The notes under the pieces were generated by a model. The model saw only the letters and a list, made by a program, of their open reading frames with translations. It did no database searches and was not told the origin of the DNA. This document shows positions 28,301 to 40,300 of a DNA stretch of 64,000 bases, one piece after another. The DNA comes from Metopolophium dirhodum (Eukaryota > Arthropoda > Insecta > Hemiptera > Aphididae), in assembly GCF_019925205.1 (NCBI RefSeq), contig NC_083562.1, positions 26,908,001-26,972,000 on the forward strand, in the 5' to 3' direction. Within the stretch, counting starts at the first letter, position 1. Every line of letters starts with the position of its first letter. The translations under genes and the position numbers were made by a program.

Positions 28301-31300
28301 TTTCTTGTAGTCTGCAAACTTGACAACACGAATGCTGTTTATTATGCCTGTGTGACGTATTATTTTGAACTGCTTGCAGTTGTTATAACATAATAATATA
28401 ATAGCATCATTATTCAAATTGCTTATATTATGTATTTTAACTTTTTCAAATAATTCAAAAAATTTTATTTTACGACTCAGGTTTATCCTACATTTATAAA
28501 AAGAGTCGGGCGTATTTTATTTTTTACTCGGGTATTTTATACCATAATTTATTATTTTAATTAATGTATTTATTTTTGTTATTATTATTTGTTTTGCAGT
28601 AAAAAGTGAACAAGTCAGCAGCAGCACAAACCTTTATCAAGAACAAAACGTTACTGATTTGATTACATCCAGCTACGGCGTAGGTCCCACTGACGACAAT
28701 GGTAGACCGTTGTTCGGATTGAGAGCTCTCAGGAAAACCAACGCCAATCAATCCGGCGTGAGCGGTGAGTACAATACTGTGCAAACCTCGCTGTATACTT
28801 ACGCGTTTCACAGATCAATGGTCTATCTATATTTCTACGTTGCGCGTTGTTGTCATTGAGACTTGTATTGTTTCTTCTCCAGAGAACGATTCATCGTCGT
28901 CTGTCCGTTGCGAAGACGAATCACGCGACACTCAGGCATCTGATCAAAAACACAAGTCGTTCGGTCTGAGAGCACTACAATCCGAGAACACGTATACGGT
29001 ACAAGAGTCGTCGAGCACTGTGTACCAAACAGCGTCCGATCAAAAAGGCGGCGTCGATCAGTTGATCACCGACCATAAGGGCAAACCGCTGTTCGGTCTG
29101 AAAGCGTTGCAGAGCATCGGCAAAAACGAAGAAGAACCTATTTACGACGACATGCCGGAACCGCCGGTATCCCCACAGCTAAAGGATCTGGTGCTCAAGC
29201 ACGAAAAACACGCAAGTAAGTCATTTATATATAGTGGTTAAATCCGCATGGGCGCAACTAGGGTCAAAATTCTGGGGGAGACTAACAAAACTATTTATTC
29301 AAAATAACCCTTTAGGGGGCTTATATCTAAATCACTAAGAGATATTTTTTGGGGGGACTAAATCTTAGTCAGAGGGGCTAAGCCCCCCCCCCTTAGTTGT
29401 GCCAATAGTTAATGGTTATCCTCATGTTTTACTACGGAGTACGGGTATAATATTATAATTTATAAAACGTCATAAATTGACGTATTAGCAGCCATTATAA
29501 ATTAAAATTATTACATCGAATTGTTCAAACAAACGATGTTGAATGATAAATTTCGAAAAGCATGTTGTTGTAAAAATGATGTCTGCATAATATTAGGTTA
29601 CATTTTATACAACGAGCTTATCATTTTCCAAGTCTATATATTAGCGTATAAAAAAGTATATATTATATTAATCAAGATTAATTAATAATAATTAATTAAT
29701 ATTATATTTTGTTCGTTTGAACTACATTGTCTACATCGCACAGACCTGTCAACAAAACACTTTTTCATAATGGAATTCGTAAAAATAAATTATAATTAAT
29801 ATGTATCGGTATAATACACTATGTACTGATACATATTAATTATGTACTATGTAGGTTAAAAAAAACTCTTATGTTTTTATTGTACCTATCCAAATCGAAT
29901 AATGAAAAATATATTATGTTTATTTTAGAAGAAAGTTCCAAGTTAGAGTCACAACCTAGACAAAAACCAAAAGCAAAATTCAGAGATAGTTTTATACTTG
30001 ATACTAAAGATGAGGGTTTGTATTCAACTTTTGAAGAAAATGGATTTACAGACCCCAACGAAATTACTTCGTTGCGTTCGATTATAAAGAAATCGGAAGA
30101 TGATCAAAACAATGGTATTTTAAGAAATTAGTGTGGATAATTGATTTTCAAATAATTCATAAATATTTAAAATGTTTTAGAAACTATAGTTAAAAGTAAA
30201 AGTCAATCAACAGTATTTCAATCAAAGAGTGTTATGCGGTCCGATGGATCTGGAAACGTTTCAGTCACACAAGATTTCTTGAAAGGTTAGTACCTTCACA
30301 TGGCCATATTATATATTTTCAACTTATTTATTTAATTGCGGAGTCTTAATAAATTAAATTTTGCAATAAAACTATTGTGAAAAATGTCGAGTTTATATTA
30401 TATATTATGTTATGTAACAATGACACGTGATTGAGCGTTAGGCTAGGTGAAAATAAAACAAAATAATTCAAATTGGACTTCGTCCAAAACGTAATTAAAA
30501 CACAAAAAAACTCGAAGCACTTCAAAAGCCGTTATTTGTGTATGGCAACGGCAAGTGCTAAGACTAGTGCGACTACTATATTACGTTCAACTTAGTGCAT
30601 CATATATTTTTAAATGAAACCTTCTTGGGACTGTGTCTTGAATATTGGCCTAGTTTTTAGTTTTATAATATTTTCGTACACATGGCCCATAGTGTTTTTT
30701 CTTTTTATCATAGCTCTTGTAATTTTTCAAATTTCACAAATACAATGGGAACATAATTTGATTTTATCAGGTACCTAATTTTTTGTCAGACTTAACTATA
30801 ATTAAATTTTTGGATGTTAGGTACCTAATATCTACATGATTTAAACCGTTATTAGAAATATATTTAACATATTTAGAATATAATTCTATTATTCTGGTTT
30901 ATGATGTAAAATTACAATAGATATTCACTAGAATACATGACATGATATTTGATTTGTTATAGGTGAATTGTCTTCTGTGAATGAACAAGAACCATCAGGA
31001 AAACTTACTCGGGGACATTATACCTATCAGAGTCCAGATAATTTAGATGCCAAAAAAGGCATTGCTAAAGTCACTACAGTGACAACAGCTATCGGCAAAG
31101 ATACTGGTCCCCAAATTACTGAAATAACCGAAGAGCTCAGTGAGAATGATCGTGTTGACGGAAATAAAGTAGTTAAAAGAAGCCGAACCAATGACAAATT
31201 TGAAAATATCCAGAAAAGGTTTAGCCAAGAAAGTTTTAGTCAAGGCAGTAGGCGTTCGTCCAAAGAATTAAATGGACATGAAAAATCTGAAGAATCGCCA

Positions 31301-34300
31301 CAATCCACTCCAAGATCAAGCTTGGTGCGCGGAGATTCAATCAAGGCACTTCAACATAAATTTCAACAAGCCACTGGTAATTTATTATCAATTGGGTAGT
31401 GATATTAATTCAACTTAGGTTACAACTTACAAGTTACTGTAACAAATTTACTTTTTAAGTACAGTCGAACTTGGTTAACTTGAACTTTTTTAACTCCAAA
31501 TCATCGATCTTTTTGCCGGTCCCTAGAATTTTCTATTATTGTATTATCCGTGGACAATTTGAACTTTTTGGACGGCCCCTTCAAACTCGAGTTAACCATG
31601 TCCAACTGTAATTTGATTGTAAATTAATTACATTTTATTATAAATAATTTATACGTAATTTAAGTTACTTTTTTGTAGTAAAAATAAAAATTTTATCTAA
31701 TTTTATATTTTCGATTGTCAATACTCGTATTAACAATTTAATTATTAACAAGGCGTTACACAGTCATTTTGTTGTCTTCGTCTTAGAAATGCGTAACATA
31801 CGAAATTTACTCACAGCAGATCACGTTTAGCTTTGTTAGTTTAAAAATTAGAGTGAATCGGCCTATTATAGAATTGGATGGTAAGTATATTATTTGTGTT
31901 TATAGGTGGGTTTTTTACGATAATTCAGTTTTTAAGTGAGTTAGGTATAAGCATTTTGAAATTACGTTGTATTATATAGATACGCAAAACTTGCTAAAAC
32001 TATACTTTAACTTTCGTAAAAAAACTCACATGCAAACACAGATGATCTTCTTACCATCAAGTTTCATATTAGGTCAATTCACTCTAATTTTTAAATTAAC
32101 GAAGATAAAGTGATCTGCTGAGTTTAAATTTGGTATCTTACGCACTTGTAACATGGAGACAACACATTACTGTATAGCGTCCTCTTAAGCTCTGGTAACA
32201 TTTTTGAAAAAAAAAAATAAAAATAAAAAGTAATTTTAATTGTAATGAAGTTGTATTTTAAACTCAAAAATATTATAACTTCACCAACGAAAAAGAAAGT
32301 TACTTGAGAATGATTTAATTACAATTTTGAAAAATTAATTCATAATGTAATTTAATTACCGAAAAAAAGTAACTTCCCAATTCTCCTATTAAGTATAATG
32401 TACATAGGACATAGGAACCAAGTTACTATAAGGTGTTTATGTTTTCTTAAATTAATTAATAATTCTTTATGGTACTTTGTTAATTTTTAACCATAATCCT
32501 TAGAATATTTTATATAGTTTTAATATTTTTATCACTCTAATCCCTCTTTATTATTCTGTGTTTATTCAATTGATAGATACTGAATAATGTCATCTTTTCA
32601 TAATAAATTGGTACAGTTATATGTCTATTTTGGTTTTTGATCTTTTATTAGTATCTTTTATTAGACATTCAAATATTGATACATTGTAAATTATAATAAT
32701 AAGAAAAATAATTCTTTTATAAATTAAAAGTTATAATATGTTAGACTATATTTGGCGTTTGGCCATCAGAATTTATTACTAATACAATTATAGTAAGGAA
32801 TAAACTTTCTAAAAAATATTAGAACATAGGTAAACATTTATGATTTTAATAAAACTAAAAAAAAACTTATTATATTAAAAATTGTTGAAGTAATTTTTGT
32901 CTAGTGGTAAAAAAAATACTATTATGATTTAATGCTTTAATGCTTTATAGTAAATGATAAATGTAAACCTAACATAAAGAACTCTTTTATATTTCAGTTT
33001 CATCTAGTTTGAAACAGAACAAAACGGCTAAATCTGATGTGTCTAGTAGCTCACGACAAGTCGAAGAAAAAACAGTAACTACCAAAGTGAATACAACAAA
33101 AAACAGTGGAACTGCTACATCCTTCCTTGACAACAATTCAAGAGTGACTGGTGTACAAGACGTTTTAACTAGAATGCGAAATGCCGATCTAGGTAAACAA
33201 TGATTAATATAAAATATAAAATATATTATATAACAACATAAAATAATAATATCATATGAAAAAATATTATAAAAATATATTAATATTAATTTATCAATAT
33301 TAATATATTAATATTGTATTGATTAGTGATTACTTAGAAAATGTCTGTGCTAATCTGAAATTATTTTTGCCAAATATTATAGTTGTAGAAAGTGGTGATA
33401 CCAATGAAGACATTGAAGCCCGTGCGTTACTTAACAAATTTTTAGGTGCATCAGTCATCCTTCATGGAATGGAGCAAGGAAACAAATCTCCTACTTCAAC
33501 TAACACTACAAGTAGCGCTGCGCTTGTTAACCAAGTTGAAAAACAAAGAGCACAGGTACAACTATAATATTATACACACTATAATACATAAATTATAATG
33601 TAAAATTTAAAAAAAAAACCGTAATAACATCAAAATTGGGGCATTGTTTGGTACTATCTGCTTGTTGTTGAATATTCATATATTTCTGTATGAGTTCTAA
33701 ATACCTAATAATATTTTTCTATTATATAATAATTGAATTTCTAACTTATTCAATAGGTACTAATGTACAATATATTGATATTTTTTAGCACATTATAAAA
33801 CATATAGGTACTTACACATTATTATTTATTACCTATTATTCATACAACTACACATTAGTACAAACAGTGACAAATTGGCTAAAAATGTTGGTCTAAAAAT
33901 TAAACATATTAGGTATCTGATATTACCTGTATGACTATACAGACTAATACCAAACTTGGTAATAGATATCAGGCCAAAACTAGAACACAATAGTTGGTGA
34001 GTCGACAGCATAGTCAGCTGCAAGTTATAAATATTTTATATAATTATCATAAGAAATGCATGTGTAACTACTGAAGTAAGAACGCAAATACATTGTGGGA
34101 AGTGGACAATAAACATTTAGATCGTTTCAAAAGAAAAATAAATATATTTTCTGAAAAGTTTTGGGTACAACTATTACTATTATTTTTGTTATCTTGACAG
34201 TTTTTACTTTTTAATACATTTTCAATTTCAGTTTTAGTAAGTATTAATATCAAATTAATAATTGTAAATAAATTTCATACATTTAATATGATTTATTTTG

Positions 34301-37300
34301 TGTTTTTGCATCCAATAAGTATAAAAAATCTGGCTGAATAGTTTGCAGTTTTTTATGTATGTAATACTATAAAAAAAAATCTTATTTTATGGTATTTATA
34401 TGTCAGAAAAACATTTAACGGTTGTGTTGATAGTCATTACACAATCTTAGTATTTTACAAATGTTAAAAATAGCTTCATCTTCCATAATTCGTCTTAATG
34501 TTATTGTTATTTGTAACTTTAAAATAATTATTTTATTATTATAAAAATTGACTATCTTAAAATTGAATTAGTTTACAAAAATATTCATAATATTTATCCA
34601 ATAGGTATATTATACACTTTAAAAAATTTACCCTTTTTAATTTAAGATAATTACATACAGTTTATATACATAGTAAATAAATTACTAGGTATTAAAATTA
34701 TCAGTTTAATTAGTAATTAAAATTTTCTTTTACATGGTTCTCTGTGCCTACTTGGTGAGTATTTGTTGTGTTTATTTATTCTGTCATAACTTTAAAATTG
34801 GATCTAGATAGGTACCTATTTGAAACCTTCATGGGACAATGTTAGTTGATAATATTATATTAGGTGCTTACTTTGAATATTTTACCATAATAGGTACCCA
34901 TATCCTTCTGATAAAATATATTTTACAACCAAGACACAACATGTTTATTTATATTGATATAAAAATGTAAAACAATGCATATGTTTTTGTTTTGGTTAGT
35001 TTCTTAGTTTGCTTGGTTATAATATACTTAGAATATAATCATAGTGTTTTAAATATAAAAATGATGATTAGGATAAACGTACAAAGTAGAACAAAACATT
35101 AAGGCACCTACTAGGTGCGTATATGGCTATATATAGGCAAACAATGAAGTATGAATTATATATATATATATTTTTTTAATTTTTATTAGAGAAATTCAAT
35201 AATCTATACGGTTATTTTTGTGCAAGTGTTGTTGAAGTGACAGAAAAAGCATAAAAAAAGTAAAAAATAATAATAAAAATAAAAAATAGCATGTAGGCTT
35301 GTGGTGAAGGGACAGCACTTTAGTAGAATTATATATAATCTATTATTTGAGAACCGTTTGCTACCAAATGATGTCACATACGAGTATACAATATATATAT
35401 ATATCAACAATGTATGTGTTATAAATTTATAAATACGGAGAATATTCGAATTGCTTTGTGTTTGTTTACGGCGTTCACGCGCCCTGGCGCTTATTAATTG
35501 TTTCCCCTGCCTGGTCGCGACGACGTTTTCGGGCATTTGCGTATATTTCGTTTTAAACAATAAACGATCTTATAAGGAAAGGATGTGTCCACCTGTCCGT
35601 TGTTTGGACGTCGTTCGCGAATCGCGATAAATAAATAAGTTAAGACGAAATAATATGCTGAAAAAAAAAAATCGACGTCTTTGTTCAGACGCACGTTTAC
35701 CGAACATAATACAACGGTCAATAATAGTATTACTACTCTACTAACAGTGAATTTCCCTACCCGTTGGACAACGCATTTTGGCTTTGCGCGTTTCACGACG
35801 AAAATAATATTTGAAGGCAAATCCTATTTTGGTCAGCGCGGTGGTTCACTCGACGTCGAATGCTCCGTTGGCCACGCAGTTCAGTTTATACTTGGCTACA
35901 CGCGCAACTATTTCTGTGTATATTGAGTGTGTCCGTGTCGCTGACAAAAATCGTTTTTTTCTTAATTTTTTCTCAGTAAGACAATAAGCGAGAAACTCTT
36001 AATTTATCATAATATTTTTCACATTAGATTTTTAAGTATTTTTGAGTTCGGCAAGTACCCACGTACAAGTGAGTGCAGTCCGACTTATTGGTTCGCCTTC
36101 AATCAATCGATTCTTATATTGTTTTACGTTTTATAGTTATCACTTACCGGCGTAAGTTATAAATTACCATAATATTGGTACACAATAATAGGGTACCTAC
36201 GACGTTTGGCAGATTGGTCTGATCGAGTATTTTATAATATAATAGGTAATGAATAATAGTTATAGTAAAACTTAAAATTAATACAGATATCTGATAATAA
36301 TAAAATATACGATTTTAAGTTGAAAGATAGACAGGTAGGTCATAAAAAGATATACTACTCCAAAACCTTGCCAGGAATACGAATCGGGCGAATGCGTTTT
36401 GTTTTGCAGTTTGGTCTGTTCTCGAAATGTTAATATTTCCACCTTAAATCTAAATTAAACACATTTAAGGGTTTTCGTTTTTGTTATTTGTGCATATTTC
36501 CAATGGGCAGTTGTGGATTTAACACATGGAAAACCCTAAAATCTTTGGTTCCATGAATATTATTAAGGCAATGTCTGGCCGTGTCCCAACAAATAAAACA
36601 TGTTGCCAACTATTTTTACAAGTGAATTCATAAATTTGTATTTATGCGTATTGTACACGAGGGTCCTTATTTAGATTGACACCTGTTAACACAATATTGA
36701 CCGGTTAAATAGAACGAAGCCTATTGTGTGTACATTATAATAGCATAGTATGAACATAACATTATTTGCCATTCGTTTTTTTTTTTTTGTAGAAATCTCC
36801 TGTGATTAGGAAGAACCTAAACGAACAAGAACTCGATAATATTTGGGACGAAAAACAATTACAAATTTTGGTTAGTATCATTATTCAATCATTGTAAAGA
36901 TAATTTACTTGTACGTTTGTTTAACAAATGTTTAATTATTTAGTTGGAATCTTGCCCAGATTACGATCAAAGGAAGAAAATCAGAGCCAGGTTAAGGCAA
37001 ATCATGGCAGAACAGAAAGGTAACATAACTGCATTACAATTAATTTAATTACCAAATTGCGTCATGTTAAATTAGTCATAATTTAAATCATATCTTCGCA
37101 ATTATATAATTATTTTATTTACCCAATAAAATATTATATAATATGTAATAATATATTAATATGTAATATGTAATATGTATATTGTATTTACAAAAAAAAG
37201 GACATTTTTATAAAAATATTTATTTAAAATCAAAATGAATAATTTCATCTTGGCCATATTATAATCATTTTTTTTATCACTACAGTACAATGTAATTTAA

Positions 37301-40300
37301 CTTTAAGATAGGTAGGTATCCAAAAATTAGTTGAATAATTTTAAGAACATAATAATGGTGTTAGATACTTTCCTACTTAATTTTTGTTGTTGTTATTATT
37401 AGAATTAGATTTGTTTTTCATACCTGCCAAAAATATAATTGCTCAAAATACCTTTATTATTTTATTATATACCATGCACCCAGGTATAAACGTATAATAG
37501 ATGAATTACAAGATCAACGTAAAAATAATTATTAAAGTATAGTATTAAGTAAAATCGTTAGAATACCAAATATTCGTAAGGATAATAACATGTTACTGTG
37601 AATAAACGTCTTACAAATGTGTAATATTATTAGGTAGGTATTATATTTATTTATACGAACAAAATCTTACGTAAACAAGTATGTCATCTCATTTATAAAC
37701 ATTGTAGAACGATGTCGTCGTATAAGCTACATTAATATGTATAAATGTATACTGTACATAATACATATATTTGTATACTATATTCTATTATATATTCTTA
37801 ATTGCCTGCACTATTTTTTTAAAACAAATTCAACTGGAATTCTGAGATTAGATTCTGGCATCATTTCATTTTGTAACTTAAATTCGGCATAGAGTTGATA
37901 TTTTTATGTTGGCATTAGCTGTTAGGTATATACAACCAGGACATTTGAAATATTATATTTACGTTAATATATTGTATTATTAACTATTTCGACGGTTGTT
38001 GGTTTTTTGATTGTACAGTATACTTTATAGTAGGTACCTACTATACTGTAATAATACACCTTGGTTTTTTTGTTTTAATAATGGCGGATGATGTAGGTAT
38101 ATTATTCATAATTAATGTAATTTCAGCGTGCACGGACGTCGTCGCCCAGGCTGGCCTAACAGACAACACCACGAGCAACGGAAAAAACGGTGAGTTATTG
38201 AAGCCTATGTGTAATTTAAATGTAAAACCTATCGCGACCGCAGTCGATGACTCGGGTACTGAGTCGGGCGAGGAAGTGAACCAAAAGATATTGGTGCAAG
38301 TGCAAGGGGCCTTGGCCAATCTAGAGAGCGCGTTGCCGGCCCTGGACCCGCTCAGGCGTTCGTCCGTTGTCGAACTGCTGACGAAACTGCAGACCAGCCT
38401 GAAGTTGTCGTCCGTCGACCAGACGGGAAAACCGACGCCGCCGCCCCGGAAGTGTTGGAACCGGAAGACCGCGGGGCGGCAGGACCGGCACACAGTAGGC
38501 GTATCGTCGGAGGAGCTGCAGGACGCCAGACGATGGCTGGAGGAGAACGGATACGTGGGAACCGGGACGCCCGCATCCTCGACACCCGCGGTGGCGTCCG
38601 CACGCAACACCCCGCGGAGCTATGAAGTGGCCGCTCCAAAGTCGTTCAGGCCAGTTAAATTCGTGCCGCCGCCGCCTAAGCGCACCAATCACTTGGCCGA
38701 GGACTGCGTCATACCGGAACCGTCGAGACATGCGCTGCAGAACTGCAACTCGTTCGCGTGTCCGCCGGCACAGCACGTAATAGTCGAAGACTTGGACTGC
38801 AAGAGACGTAAAACTTCCACCACGACGACTATATCGGTTCGCGATTCGTCCGACTCGTCTGCGGGTGGGTCATCGTCGTCGTCTTCTTCCGGTGACGACG
38901 ACGACGACGACGAAGAAGGCAGATCCGTTTCATCGGCACAGCGGTTGCTACAGTTCGCGTCCAACGACCATTGCCGCAAGTTACGGCTGCAGGGAAAGCG
39001 CGTGAAACTGAAACGCGGTGCGGCCGGTGAGCGAGAACGTTCGTCCGGAGACGACGATGAATACCGGCCGCGGCGCGTCCCGCACGTCAAGGAACCGCCG
39101 GCGGCGACTACTTCTAGCGGCGGTGTGCCCTTGTTCGAACCTAAAACGGCCAACGATAAGAAATACTTAGCCCTGTTGCGGCACCAGGCCGAGACGGACG
39201 AGAAAGCAGCCACAGCGTCGGCTTACAACCCGTTGCAGGGCAAACTACAGGGCAACTGGGGCAACCGTTTTGGTCGGATAAAGACGACGTTCGAAAGGAG
39301 GGTTGGCGGCGGTGCGACGACCACCGCGTCGGCCGCTGTGTCGCCAAACAGGAACGTAGCGAAAACTTTCTGGCACGACATTTGCAAATGTCCATCGGAT
39401 GACAGCATCAATTATTACCGATCGAAGAAGATTGCTTCGTTTAAGCCCAACGCCGCCACCGACCAGTGGGTGGGACAGAACCGTGGGTTTTCGCACGGCG
39501 CCCGGTCCGCGTTCAAGCCGGTTCAGCAGCAGCAGCAACAGCAACAGCAACAACAACAACAACAACAACAACTTAAGCAGCAACAACAGCAGTTCGCGCC
39601 ACTGAAGCCGGTCCCGAAAATAGAGACGTCGTTACTAGAGCCGCCCCGAACAGTCATCGCTTACCCGAAACGTCTGCCATTGTACAACAGTTCGGTAACC
39701 ACGGCCCACAGGCCGTTCGTGTACTCAGACGCGTCCGACGAGCCGGTGAGTCCTCCCTCCCCGTATTACGAATGCGTGCCGCAAGCGGCCACTGTGGTCA
39801 GTCGGGTCATGGGCAGCCCACAGACGGCCACTCTAGTCAAGAGCAAGCAAAGATCCGACCGGGTTGGTGGCGGCCCCACTCAGTTATATACGTCGCCGTC
39901 GTTAAAAACGATATCGGCGCCGGTCCGCCAACCTGTGCCAGCGGCATCGTCGGTAAAAGCGATTTCGGCACATCACAAAAGTCAGCCTTCTACTGCGCCC
40001 AAACCGCCGACTAGGAGCCCGCGGGTGGTGACACAACAGCGGTCGCCTACCACCTCACCGGTGCGCATGCCGTCCGTCCTGCAAAAGTCCGAGTCCTGGC
40101 ACCAGATGATCGTAGGCCAGAGCAGAGCGGCTGCCCGGTCACCACTCCCCCACATACCCGCGGCCACGCCGGTCAGACACGCGTCCGCCCCGTACGAGGG
40201 TTACATGCAGTGCAAACGGGAGATCGCACAGAAGCAAAGCATTGTCCGGCAACACTTGCTTTCCGCCACCGAGTCCTCGTCCGCCTGCAGGCGCACGTCT

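Larger units (their letters stand above)
19641..28599 (+). other. Right part of the 14.6-kb smoothelin-like intron 4
   Basis: AT-rich intron ending in acceptor GTTTTGCAG. It holds a 35-bp duplication at 19702-19757, a hAT-like mini element at 23978-24451 and an imperfect palindrome at 25950-26010. GTTGCCTCCC-type words recur at 27350-27440 and, inverted, near 28047, hinting at one more decayed element. No coding region seen. Confidence 0.5.
31377..32997 (+). other. Smoothelin-like intron 9
   Basis: 1621-bp intron carrying both small transposons at 31460-31610 and 31745-32188. The remainder is AT-rich without recognisable content. Acceptor TATATTTCAG. Confidence 0.7.

Noticed and set aside
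35204..35926. Frames on both strands at the second island
   Set aside because: Same reason; low-complexity products without family features.
38041..39586. Several long minus-strand frames over the GC-rich exon
   Set aside because: GC-rich coding DNA has few stops on any frame. Their R/P/S-rich products resemble nothing, while the plus frame is the longest and joins in phase to flanking exons.
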